Shown: positions 16,256-25,500 of the stretch, one piece after another
How positions within the stretch are numbered: position 1 is the first letter of the stretch
Layout: every line of letters starts with the position of its first letter
Source: Saccharopolyspora oryzae
GTDB taxonomy: Bacteria > Actinomycetota > Actinomycetes > Mycobacteriales > Pseudonocardiaceae
Direction of reading: 5' to 3'
Length of the DNA stretch: 46,249 bases
Assembly: GCF_027853915.1 (NCBI RefSeq)
Contig: NZ_JAQGLA010000060.1
Span: 1 to 46,249, forward strand
Notes under the pieces: model-generated
Databases searched by the model: none
What the model saw: only the letters and a program-made list of their open reading frames with translations
Told to the model about the DNA's origin: nothing
Translations under genes and position numbers: made by a program

Positions 16256-17139
16256 GCGAACGTTCCCCTCTCCCCGCGCCCCTGCAACAGCCGGGAGTAG
16301 ACCGCGACCAGCAGCGTGGTCACCACGATCAGGATGAAGCCGATGGCCGCCGCGTACGGCCAGTCCAAGGTGTTCGTCGCCTCGGTGTAGACGAAGTAGG
16401 GCATCAGCTTGACCGTCGGGCCGCCCAGGATGGCCGGGGTGACGAAGCTGGACACCGTCAAGCTGAACACGATCAACGACCCGGCCAGCATGCCGGGCGC
16501 CGACAGCGGCAGGGTGATCCGCCAGAAGCAGCTCCACGCGTTCGCACCCAGCCCCTTGGCGGCCGGCACCAGCGTGGGGTCGATCCGGTCCAGGCTCCCG
16601 ATCAGCGGCAGGACCATGTACGCGAACATCACGTGCACCATGCCGATCACCACGGCGGTGTCGGTGTAGAGCAGCGCGGGCGGATCGATGCCGAACAAGC
16701 CCAGCGCACCGGCGATCGGCCCGTTCGGGCCGAGCACCACCAGCCAGCCGTAGGCCCGGATCACCATGCTGATCAGCAGCGGGGAGAGCAGGATCAGCGA
16801 GAGGTAGTTGCGCATCCGCGGCGACCGGCCGCGCAGGTACATCGCGAACGGGTAGCCCAGCACCAGGCAGCCCGCGGTGGTCAGGGCGCCGATCCAGAGG
16901 GTGTGCCACAGGATGTCGCGGTAGAACGGGTCACCGAGGAACCGGACGTAGTTGGCCAGCGTCAGATCGCCCTGCTGCGTCCGGAAGCTGTTGAGCACCA
17001 ACGTGAACAGCGGTGCGATGAACAGCAGGGCGCACGCCGCGATGGCCGGTGCCGCCAGCAGCAGTCCGGTGCGCCAGCGCCGTCCGCGGCGGGGCGTCAG
17101 GACCCCCGGACCGCCAGCGACGCGTGTTGCGGTTGCCAC
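16252..17139 (-). CDS. ABC importer permease (PotB-like)
   Basis: A 295-residue permease whose six helices start after a basic N-terminus (TPRRGRRWRTG). The EAA loop AAKGLGANAWSCFWRITLPLSAPGMLAG matches the PotB family. Two GTG codons (17145 and 17139) follow AGGAGG at 4 and 10 bases; I chose 17139, but 17145 is almost as good. The gene overlaps the end of the ATPase gene by about 40 bases and the next permease by 4 bases, so the operon is translationally coupled. Confidence 0.9.
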   Translation of the reverse strand: MATATRVAGGPGVLTPRRGRRWRTGLLLAAPAIAACALLFIAPLFTLVLNSFRTQQGDLTLANYVRFLGDPFYRDILWHTLWIGALTTAGCLVLGYPFAMYLRGRSPRMRNYLSLILLSPLLISMVIRAYGWLVVLGPNGPIAGALGLFGIDPPALLYTDTAVVIGMVHVMFAYMVLPLIGSLDRIDPTLVPAAKGLGANAWSCFWRITLPLSAPGMLAGSLIVFSLTVSSFVTPAILGGPTVKLMPYFVYTEATNTLDWPYAAAIGFILIVVTTLLVAVYSRLLQGRGERGTFA

Positions 17140-18173
17140 CTGCACTTCACCTCCTGCCCCACCTCCGGCACGGATTCGCCGAACGGCAGCGAAACTTCGA
17201 CCGCACCGGCCACTGTGGACACCGTGCACCGCGCTTTGGCGCCCAGGAACCGGGTGTCCCGGACCGTGCCGGACAGCCCTTCTCCCGAGGACGCGAGCCG
17301 GATCGCCTCCGGCCGCACGTAGATCCGCACGTCGTCGCCCGGCCGCGGCTGCTCGCCGACCGGGTCCGCCGAGACGACGACACCGTCGGCGATCCGGCAC
17401 GCCGCACCGCCCTCGGCGGTGCCGTCCAGCACGTTGACCTCGCCGATGAACTGGGCGACGAAGTCGGTGGCCGGTCGCAGGTACACCTCCTGCGGGGTCG
17501 CCAGCTGGTGGATCACGCCCTGGTCCATGACCGCGATCCGGTCGGAGACCGCCAACGCCTCCTCCTGGTCGTGCGTGACGAGGATCGTGGTGGTGCCGAT
17601 GCGGCGTTGCAGCGCCACGACCTCCTCCCGCAGCCGGACCCGCAGCTGGGCGTCCAGGTTCGAGAACGGCTCGTCGAGCAGCAGCAGGTCCGGCTCGACC
17701 ACCAGCGCCCGGGCCAACGCGGCCCGCTGCTGCTGCCCGCCGGAGAGCTGCCGGGGATACCGCTGCGCCATGCCGTCGAGCCCGACCATCTCGAGCGCGT
17801 CGGCGACCTTCGAGGCCCGCTCGGCGCGGCCGCTCCGGCGCATCCGCAGCCCGAAACCGACGTTGTCGGCGACCGTCATGTGCGGGAACAGCGCGTAGGA
17901 CTGGAAGACCATGCCCATGGTGCGGCGATGCGCCGGCGTGGCGGTCAGGTCCCGGCCGTCGACCTCGACGGTGCCGGAATCCGGCAGCAGGTGCCCGGCG
18001 ATGATGTTCAGCGTCGTCGTCTTGCCGCAGCCGGACGGGCCGAGCAGGGTGAGGAACTCGCCGGGCTCGGTGCTCAGCTCGATGCCGCGCACGATCTCCT
18101 TGCCGCCCAAGCTCTTCCGCAGTTCCGACAACCGCAGCCGACCGCGGGTGGCGGTTTCCGCAAGAGTCGTCAC
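17097..18173 (-). CDS. ABC importer ATPase (PotA-like)
   Basis: A 358-residue nucleotide-binding subunit. Walker A is GPSGCGKTTT, the Q-loop is GMVFQSYALFPHMT, the signature is LSGGQQQR, Walker B is LLLLDEPFSNLD, and the switch His lies in LVTHDQEEA. The C-terminal 110 residues form a TOBE domain (VRIYVRPEAIRL) as in PotA, FbpC and CysA. It powers import of the ligand delivered by the lipoprotein encoded just upstream. The GTG at 18173 overlaps the stop of that gene (GTGA), with GGAG immediately before. Its end overlaps the permease gene downstream. Confidence 0.95.
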   Translation of the reverse strand: MTTLAETATRGRLRLSELRKSLGGKEIVRGIELSTEPGEFLTLLGPSGCGKTTTLNIIAGHLLPDSGTVEVDGRDLTATPAHRRTMGMVFQSYALFPHMTVADNVGFGLRMRRSGRAERASKVADALEMVGLDGMAQRYPRQLSGGQQQRAALARALVVEPDLLLLDEPFSNLDAQLRVRLREEVVALQRRIGTTTILVTHDQEEALAVSDRIAVMDQGVIHQLATPQEVYLRPATDFVAQFIGEVNVLDGTAEGGAACRIADGVVVSADPVGEQPRPGDDVRIYVRPEAIRLASSGEGLSGTVRDTRFLGAKARCTVSTVAGAVEVSLPFGESVPEVGQEVKCRWQPQHASLAVRGS

Positions 18174-19234
18174 CGGTTCTCCACCTGCTTGTTCCACTGG
18201 TCGGTCCAGGCCGACCGCTGCTGGTTGATGACCTTCCAGTCGAGCTTGCGCAGCTTGCCGATCGAGTCGGGGCCGACGAGCTTCTCGGCCAGCGCGGGAT
18301 CGATGGTCACACCCTTGACGGTCGGGCCGTCGTACGTGCTGCCGGCGACTGCGGTCTGCACCTTCTCGTCCAGCAGGTGGGCGACGAACTTCTGCGCCAG
18401 CTCGTTGTGCGGCGCCTTGTTGACGACGTTCGCGGTGGCCACCAGGGCGAGCGCGCCCTCCTCCGGGTAGACGAAGCGCACCGGGAAGTTCTTCTCCGCG
18501 AGCGTGGACACCCGGGACACGCCCCACACCGACGCCGCGGCCTGCCCCTGCAGGAAGTAGTTGGACACATCGGCCGTGGTGTCGAACGTGACCGCGTTGC
18601 CCGCGATCTTGCCGACCGCGTCGAACCCGGGCTGGATCGCCTGCTCGGAACCGCCGTTGGCCACGGCCGATCCGACCAGCAGCCCGACGCCGTAGGTGTT
18701 GGTGATCGAGGGCAGCACGAGCGCGCCCTTGAGCCGCGGATCGGCGAGGTCCATCCACTTGGACGGCGCCGGAACCCCGTGCTGCGCGAACCAGTCCGGG
18801 TTGTAGGCGATGCCGGTCGCGGTCATGCCGAATCCGACGCCGACGTCCCCGGGCAGCCGCGCCACGTCCACCACCTGGTCGACGGGGACGACCTTCGTGT
18901 CCAGCGGCGCGAGGAGCCCGGCCTCGACGGCTTGCGCCTGCGGCCCGTCGTCGAGCAGCGCGACGTCGATCTGCGGGCTCGCCTGCTGCGCCTTGAGCTT
19001 GGCGATGCTGTCGGTGGACGAACCGGGGATGTAGGTGATCTTGCAGGAACAGGTCTTCTCGAACTCGGGGATGACCGTCTCGCGCAAGGAAGTTTCGAAC
19101 GAACCGCCGTAGCCGGCGATCACCAGGGTCCCGGCCTGGGCGGACGGGTTCGGCGGGGCGCACCCGGTGAGGCCGAGCGCGGCAGCGCCTGCGACGGCGA
19201 CGATGGTGGTGAGCAGGGAACGGCGTGAACGCAT
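18170..19234 (-). CDS. ABC importer substrate-binding lipoprotein (PotD-like, family 1)
   Basis: A 354-residue extracellular solute-binding protein. It has a lipoprotein signal (RRSLLTTIVAVAG) with lipobox LGLTGC and becomes anchored to the outer face of the membrane. The mature part has the two-lobe layout of PotD-type proteins, with the GYGGSFE start, GFGMTATGIAYNPDWF between lobes and the SWxxxWNK-like end. Polyamines, iron chelates, phosphonates or sugars are all bound by relatives, so the ligand is open. GGGAG precedes the ATG at 19234. It follows the GntR gene by 43 bases and probably shares its transcript. Confidence 0.92.
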   Translation of the reverse strand: MRSRRSLLTTIVAVAGAAALGLTGCAPPNPSAQAGTLVIAGYGGSFETSLRETVIPEFEKTCSCKITYIPGSSTDSIAKLKAQQASPQIDVALLDDGPQAQAVEAGLLAPLDTKVVPVDQVVDVARLPGDVGVGFGMTATGIAYNPDWFAQHGVPAPSKWMDLADPRLKGALVLPSITNTYGVGLLVGSAVANGGSEQAIQPGFDAVGKIAGNAVTFDTTADVSNYFLQGQAAASVWGVSRVSTLAEKNFPVRFVYPEEGALALVATANVVNKAPHNELAQKFVAHLLDEKVQTAVAGSTYDGPTVKGVTIDPALAEKLVGPDSIGKLRKLDWKVINQQRSAWTDQWNKQVENR

Positions 19235-19277
19235 GATCGTCTCCCGAACTGGCTCAGGGCGAGGGGTGCGGAGGGGC

Positions 19278-20009
19278 TCAGAACGGCGGGCCGTTGAGCG
19301 TGCTTTCGACGTAGAACCGGGAAGTTTCGGCGGGCAGGATGGCGCGGAGGTGCTCGACGACGTCGCCGTCGGCGCTCCAGGTGATCCGCAGCCAGCGGAA
19401 GACCGGGGTGCCGACGGGCAGCCCGAACAGCTCGGCGTGCTCGTCGTCCAGCGCGTGCGGCTCCACGTAGAGCCGGCTCCGCCCCAACTTGACCCCGCGG
19501 TTGCGGAGGTAGACGTGCGTGGTCGTGGTGACCAGCGGTTGGTCCAGCAGGTCGGGCGCGAAGCGGAACGGCAGCACGGCCAGTTCCGCGATCGCCACCC
19601 TCCCGCCGTCCGCGCTCAGCTTGTGGCGTTCGACCTGGACGACGGCTTCGTCACCGGCCAGGTCCGGCAACACCAGGGCGGCCTGCTCGGCGAGCAGCAC
19701 CTGAGCGCTGATCACCCGGTGGTCACCGTGCATCTCAGCACCGCTGACCAGCAGTCCGGTCGCCCGGAGCAGGTTGTGCTCCCCGGCGGTCTGCGCGACG
19801 AACGTGCCGTGCCGCCGGTACCGCACGACCATGCCGGTATCGGCCAGGTCCCGGAGCGCGCGTTGCACCGTGATCCGGGAGACGCCGTACTGCTCGCCGA
19901 GCTCGGACTCGGTGGGAATCCGGGTCCCGGGCGCCCACCGACCTTCCTGGATGTGCGCCTCCAGCTCCCTGCGTATCCGCGCGTGCAGCGGGAGGTCACG
20001 TCCGCTCAT
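19278..20009 (-). CDS. GntR-family regulator (HutC type, UTRA ligand domain)
   Basis: A 243-residue regulator. The N-terminal winged helix shows the GntR pattern (LHARIRRELEAHIQEGRWAPGTRIPTESELGEQYGVSRITVQRALRDL split over residues 8-55). A C-terminal UTRA domain of about 160 residues follows, with a chorismate-lyase-like fold that binds small ligands. As the first gene of the importer operon it probably senses the transported compound or a derivative and controls its own operon. The ATG at 20009 lacks a ribosome-binding site. A promoter-like pair ends just before it, so the mRNA may be leaderless. A longer frame from 20090 would run through the promoter. Confidence 0.9.
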   Translation of the reverse strand: MSGRDLPLHARIRRELEAHIQEGRWAPGTRIPTESELGEQYGVSRITVQRALRDLADTGMVVRYRRHGTFVAQTAGEHNLLRATGLLVSGAEMHGDHRVISAQVLLAEQAALVLPDLAGDEAVVQVERHKLSADGGRVAIAELAVLPFRFAPDLLDQPLVTTTTHVYLRNRGVKLGRSRLYVEPHALDDEHAELFGLPVGTPVFRWLRITWSADGDVVEHLRAILPAETSRFYVESTLNGPPF

Positions 20010-20072
20010 GAACAGCAGATAGTGGGCACGCGCACATGATATGTCAATAGTGCGAAAAGATATGACTTCTGC
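20010..20072 (-). promoter_or_regulatory. Candidate promoter and GATATG repeats upstream of the GntR operon
   Basis: On the minus strand TTGACA (20047-20042) matches the -35 consensus fully. It is followed 17 bases later by CACTAT as a weak -10, putting transcription start at or next to the ATG at 20009. The AT-rich patch carries two same-direction GATATG copies on the plus strand (in CATGATATGTCA and AAAGATATGACT), possible autoregulatory GntR sites. Confidence 0.5.
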
Positions 20073-20191
20073 GGCGGGCGCAGACCGCACCGCAGCAGCA
20101 CTCCCCCTGCACCAGGGCGGCTTTCGCTCAGGCCGAGGATCCGTTGCTACCGCCAGCGCGACTCCCGGGTCGGGTCAGCGGCTCGCGCGGG

Positions 20192-20557
20192 TCAGAGGTC
20201 CGGCAGCGGATCCGGCGGGAAGTCCCGGGGCGACGTGATCTCCGAGTCGGCGGCGTTGACCACCGCGACGTACTCGTCGTCGATCTCGTAGTCGATGCCG
20301 TCGAGGGTGAAGCACGGGGTCGACTGCACGTCCACCGGGCCGAGGACGGTGTTGCGCGGCAACCGCGCGAGGACCGATTTCGGCTTCTTCCTGGACCAGA
20401 AGCCCGTCGAGAGCACCGTGACCGCCTTGCTGCTCACCACGACGAGCACGCTCGACTGCACGCTCATCAGGACGTCCGCGGGGAAGACGTACCTGATCTC
20501 GTCGTCCTCGCCGAGGAACGCCCGGATCTGCTCGCGCACAGCTGCGGGTACCGGCAT
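20192..20557 (-). CDS. Small PH-like domain protein, unknown function
   Basis: A 121-residue soluble protein with no signal peptide or membrane helix. Alternating beta-strand patterns (RYVFPADVLMSVQSSVLVVVSSKAVTVLS in parts, then strands to DYEIDDEYVAVV) resemble the small bacterial PH-like domains common in actinobacteria. That assignment rests on pattern only. GAGATT-rich DNA rather than a strong ribosome site precedes the ATG at 20557. It lies upstream of the GntR gene, separated by 182 bases that contain the GntR promoter, so it is probably a separate unit. Confidence 0.65.
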   Translation of the reverse strand: MPVPAAVREQIRAFLGEDDEIRYVFPADVLMSVQSSVLVVVSSKAVTVLSTGFWSRKKPKSVLARLPRNTVLGPVDVQSTPCFTLDGIDYEIDDEYVAVVNAADSEITSPRDFPPDPLPDL

Positions 20558-21078
20558 GACCGGAGATTACCAACTCCCGGCGCCCCCGAAACCGGATCCG
20601 GCAAAACATGCACCGGTTCGACGCGAACTCCTCTTCTGCAGATCCAAAGGTCCTGACGTAGAGGGTTTTTCGCCCTCGTCAGCGATCCCTCGCCAGCTTT
20701 GTCGTATTCGCCGATGCGACCGAAAGTCCTTGTCCGGGAAGGGATTTTTCGCGCAGGTGCACGCTGTTGCGTCGAATTATGTATGCGCGGTGCATCTTCC
20801 TTGATATTTGTGGGCCTGCTCCGGCGTGCCAGACTGGGCTGGAAATCGATGCTCTGCACACCGCGTTCCCTCCCCGACGGCGCGGTGCCGACACCGCGAG
20901 TGGCGATCGCCGCCGAACACCGCTGACCGGCGCGATCCACCTGCGGAGTTCCGTGCGACCTGCGCCCGTTCCGCACGCCCGGCGACCCGGCCGCTCCGGG
21001 CCGCCGGAAGTCCGACCGGTCAGGCCGAGACGAACGTTCGAGAACGCGATCGTCCGGCGTAGGAGAGGAGGAACTGCT
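20558..21078 (+). promoter_or_regulatory. Promoter region of the lipid/polyketide synthase operon
   Basis: These 521 bases separate the leftward small protein from the rightward AT-ACP gene and hold no recognised gene. A small hairpin with GAGGG-tttttcg-CCCTC lies at about 20661-20677 and may end upstream transcription. An AT-rich patch at 20768-20818 (GAATTATGTATG, TTGATATTTG) is the best promoter candidate. It leaves a leader of about 260 bases. No regulator gene of the cluster is visible in the window. Confidence 0.4.
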
Positions 21079-22524
21079 GTGGACCGATCCGCTGATGTCG
21101 TCGCGCTGTTTCCCGGGCAGGGCGCTTTCGACGGAGAAGCGCTGGCCGACGCGGCGAAGAACCACCCGGACGCCCAGGACGTGTTCGAGGAGATCGACGG
21201 CGTGACCCTCGCCGAAACCGGACGTCGCCTGTCGGACGTCGTGTTCGGCGACGAACCCCCGAAGCTCGGCGCCCTGCTCGCCGACGAACCGTGGGTGTCC
21301 CAGCTGGCCATCTACGGCACCGACGTCGCGGTCCACCACGCCCTCCGCAGCAGCGGTCTCCGCCCCGACCTGCTGCTCGGCCACAGCCTGGGTGAGATCG
21401 CTGCGCTGGTGTGCGCCGGTGCGTACACCGTCGCCGACGGCGCGCGGTTGATCTGGCACCGGGTCCGGGTCGTCGAGGAGACCGAGCTGCGGGACGGGTG
21501 CATGGCTGCGCTTGCCACCGACGCGGACCGCGCGCGGTCGCTGCTGTCCGCCGTCGGCGACGACGACCTGGTGATCGCCGCGGAGAACCACGACCGCCAG
21601 ACGGTGGTGTCCGGCCCCGCGGAGTCGATGGCGCAGCTGCGCGCGGTGACCGGTGCGGTCGGTGTTTCGTTCGCGCAGCTCGAATCGCCCGCTCCGTTCC
21701 ACAGCCCGCTGCTGCTGCCGACCACCGACCGGTTCACCGCGGCCATCCGCGACATTCCCCGACGACCGCTGCGGACCCGGGTCCACTCGCCGATCCTGGA
21801 CCGGGAGTACCGCGACGACGAAGACATCTCGGCCGCGCTGGCGAGCCACCTCACGCTCCCGGTCCACTTCGCGGCGACCATCCGCCGACTGGAGGCCAAG
21901 GGCGTTCGGGCCTACGTCGAATGCGGTGCTGTGGGCTCGTTGAGCAAGTTCGTGCGGCAGCACCTGAGCAGCTCCGCACCCACCGCCGTCGCCGGTCTGC
22001 CCCCGGCGGGCATCGATTCCGCCTTGCGCGAGATGCGCGCAGCCGGTCTGCTGCCGGCCCCGGAAGCGGCCGGTGGAACGGCTTTCGACGCGTTCTGGGC
22101 GGACCGGGGCGCGCAGATCATCGAACTGATCCGGCAGGAGTTCGAGCGCTACCAGGACACCCGCACCACGCCACCAGAACCGGAAACCCCGCAACCGTCA
22201 GCAGAACCGGAAGCCCCGCAGTCGTCAGAAGATCCGGCCAGCAGCGCGGCGGTTCTCGACCCGGCGGAGGTCGCCGGGAAACTGCGCAAGATGTACTCCG
22301 ACGCCTTGGAGTACCCGGAAGAGGTGTTCACCGACGACGTCGAGCTCGAAGCGGAACTGGGCATCGACTCGGTGAAGCAGGTCGAGCTGCTCACCCGCGT
22401 CTCGGAGACCTTCGGGCTGCCGATGCCGGCCGACGGCTTCCGGTTGGCCGACTACGACAAGATGGGCAAGGTCGTCGACCACACCGTGCGGCTGCTCTCC
22501 TCGGCGGAGTCCGCGCATGCCTGA
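21079..22524 (+). CDS. Acyltransferase-ACP didomain protein of the Pfa-like synthase
   Basis: A 481-residue protein. Residues 4-310 form a FabD-like acyltransferase: FPGQGAF near the start, nucleophile Ser103 in GHSLGE, and the second catalytic residue His208 in SPAPFHSPLL. A Pro/Glu/Ser-rich linker (about 360-395) follows. An acyl carrier domain ends the protein, with phosphopantetheine attachment at Ser431 in ELGIDSVKQVELL, a sequence characteristic of Pfa-type and related ACPs. It should load malonyl units and hold the growing chain. Only one ACP is present, whereas PUFA synthases usually have tandem copies. The GTG at 21079 follows GAGGAGG by 7 bases. The stop overlaps the next gene by 8 bases. 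Confidence 0.92.
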   Translation: MDRSADVVALFPGQGAFDGEALADAAKNHPDAQDVFEEIDGVTLAETGRRLSDVVFGDEPPKLGALLADEPWVSQLAIYGTDVAVHHALRSSGLRPDLLLGHSLGEIAALVCAGAYTVADGARLIWHRVRVVEETELRDGCMAALATDADRARSLLSAVGDDDLVIAAENHDRQTVVSGPAESMAQLRAVTGAVGVSFAQLESPAPFHSPLLLPTTDRFTAAIRDIPRRPLRTRVHSPILDREYRDDEDISAALASHLTLPVHFAATIRRLEAKGVRAYVECGAVGSLSKFVRQHLSSSAPTAVAGLPPAGIDSALREMRAAGLLPAPEAAGGTAFDAFWADRGAQIIELIRQEFERYQDTRTTPPEPETPQPSAEPEAPQSSEDPASSAAVLDPAEVAGKLRKMYSDALEYPEEVFTDDVELEAELGIDSVKQVELLTRVSETFGLPMPADGFRLADYDKMGKVVDHTVRLLSSAESAHA

Positions 22525-25500
22525 GCGCAGCGAGCTCGGGGGGAAGATCGCGCTGGTCACCGGCGGTGCGCACAACGTCGGCAAGGCGATCGCGGCGGCC
22601 CTGCTCGCGCGTGGCGCACGGGTGGTGGTGAACTACTTCCACTCCCACGAGCAGGCGAAGCAGACCCGGGCGGAACTGTCCGGGACGGGCGAGATCGACC
22701 TGATCCGCGCCTCGGTGGCCCGGCCGGAACAGGTGGACCGGATGTTCGCCGAGATCGACGACCGGTACGGGCGGCTGGACATCCTGGTCAACAGCGCCGC
22801 CTCCGGCGCGCTCGTGGCCGACGACGAGGTCACCGACGCGCAGCTGGACAAGGGCTGGAACACCAACGTCAAGGGGGCGCTGCGCTGTTCGGAGCGCGCG
22901 GCCGAGCTGATGCGCCGGCACGGCGGCGGAGCCATCGCCAACGTCTCCACGCTCGGCGCATCGCAGTTCGTCATGGCCAACTACCTGGCTTGCGCACCGG
23001 CGAAGGCCGCGGTCGAAGCGCTCACGCGCTACCTGGCCGCGCGGTTCGCCGCCGACGGGATCCGGGTGAACACCGCGTCGGCGGCGATGCTGGTCAGCGA
23101 CGTCGCGGACGCGTTCCCGCAGGCCGAGCAGATGCAGGCGGCCGTCCGCGCCGCCACGCCGTTCCAGCGCCTCGGCACCCCGGAGGAGTTCGCCGATCTC
23201 GTGGCGTTCCTGGTGGGTGACGACTCGCGCTGGATCACCGGGCAGACGGTGGTCGCCGACGGCGGGCTGTCGCTGGGTGTTCCGCTGCTCTCTCCCCCGC
23301 CTGCTCGACCTGCCGTGGAGCGCACGGCGGAGGAACCGCTCCCCGAAGAGTCCGAAGTGGACGAAGTGGCGGTCGTCGGGATGGGCATGGCGGTGGCCGG
23401 GGCCAACAGTCCGGACGAGTTCTGGGAGCTGCGGCAGACCGGCGCCGAGCTGTTCGTCCCGGTACCGCCGGACCGCTGGGACCGGGACTCGTTCCACTCG
23501 CCGGACGAGCACGCGGAGGACAAGGCCTACCAGGACCGGTGCGTGTTCATCACCGACTTCCGGCCCACGGACCGGCCTGTCGACGAGCGCGAGGAGTTCA
23601 CCACCGCTTGGCTGCGGCACAGCGTCGTGCAGGCGATGCGCGGCGTCAGCACGGAGTCCAGCGACCGGGTCCGCTGCATCTTCGGCTACACCCCGGACGG
23701 CAACCAGCACCTCGAAGAGGCCGGGGTGCTCACTGCGGCGGTGGACCAGGCCGACGCCCTGCTCGCCGACCTCGATCCGGACCGGGCCGACGTGCTGCGC
23801 GGCGAGGTCCGGCGCACCCTGTCCGACCGCTACCGGCGCGGTGCCGAGGCGGAGGCCGCCCGCTTCCTGCCGCACCGGGTGGGCAGGCTGGCGATCGACG
23901 GCGTGCTGCCTGCCACGGCATCGGTGCAGATGGTCGACACGGCGTGCTCGTCGTCGCTCTACGCGGTGGACATCGGGGCCAAGGCGTTGCTGAGCGGAAG
24001 TACCGATGTCGCCGTGTGCGGCGGCGCTTTCGCCCTCGGACCGCGTGGCACCGTGCTGTTCTCGAAGCTGCGCGGCCTGTCGAAGCGGGGCGAGGTGCGC
24101 TCCCTCGACGAGGACGCGGACGGCGTGATCTTCGCCGACGGTGCCGCCGTCGTGGTGCTCAAGCGGTTGAGCCGGGCGCGCGCGGACGGCGACGAGGTCC
24201 TGGCCGTGCTGCGCAGCACCGGTACCTCCTCCGACGGGCGTGGGAAGGCCATCTACGCACCGAATCCGGAGGGGCAGGCCCGCGCGCTGACCAGGGCCCG
24301 GGCCGAGGAGCGGCCCGACTGGATCATCGCGCACGCGACCGGAACACCGGCCGGTGACCTCGCCGAGCTCAACACCCTGCACGACCGCTACGGACGGGAT
24401 CCGGGCGCGGTCCCGGTCACCTCGAACAAGTCCCTGATCGGGCACACCGGGTGGGCGGCCGGGGTGGTGTCGCTCATCGAGGCGATGCTCGGCATGCGGC
24501 ACGAGGTCGTCCCGCCGCAGTTCCGCTTCAACGCGCTCACCAGGGGTTTCACCGAGGGCAGTTCCGCGCTGAGCATCCCGGCCGAGGCGCACCCGCTCCC
24601 CGCTCGGGAGGACCGGGAGCGCACGGTCGCGGTCACCGGGTTCGGCTTCGGCGGCACGAACGCCCACCTGATCATCGCCGAACCACCGCGCCGGCCGATC
24701 GCGCGGACCGCGGCCGAGGCCCGACCGCGCAAGCGCATCGCGATCGTCGGGTGGGCCGCGCACCTGCCCGGACTCGACGACCGGGCAGCGGTCGAAGCCT
24801 GGCTCGACGGCCGGGCCCCCGGACCCGCCACGAGCTTCGGCGAGAAGTACCCGGCGCCGCCGTTCTCGCGGGTGCGGCTGCCGCCACCGACGGTCCGCAC
24901 GGTGGACCGCTGCCAGCTGATGGCCCTGGAGTGCGGTCACCAGCTGCGGGACCAGCTCGGTGCCGCGTGGCAGGAGCACGCGGAGCGGACCGGGGTGTTC
25001 GTGGGTCATCTCGGCCCCACCCGCAACGGCATGCTCTACGCCAACCGGTGCTACCTGGACGACATCGGCAAGGCCCTGACCGGAAATCCGGCGCTCGCCG
25101 AGTCCGATCTGCTGCCCAAGCTGCTGCACGGTCTGCGGGAACGCGCGCACGACCTGGTGCCACCGTCCAACGAGGACTCGTTCTCCGGCATCATGCCGAA
25201 CATCATCTCGGCGCGGGTGGCGAACTACTTCGACCTGCACGGTCCGAACCTCACGCTGGACGCGGGACTCGCCTCGACGCTGGCCGCGTTCGACGTCGCC
25301 GCCGGGTACCTGGAGGCGGGCGAGATCGACGTCGCCCTGGTGGGCGGGACGAACGGGAACGGCCTCGCCGAGTTCCGCCCGATGCTCGGCGACCTGGTGC
25401 CGGGGGCGGACCCGGCGGAGGGTGCGTTCCTGTTCGCCCTGGCCCGGGAGGAGGTCGCCGAAGCCGCTGGGCTGCGCGTCCTCGGCTGGGTGGACGACGT

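Noticed and set aside
22517..23281. Reading the first megasynthase domain as a FabG-type ketoreductase
   Set aside because: The Tyr-x3-Lys motif is absent (Cys at that Tyr site), while Tyr-x6-Lys and the surrounding sequence fit FabL-type enoyl reductases; two other domains already supply ketoreductase activity.
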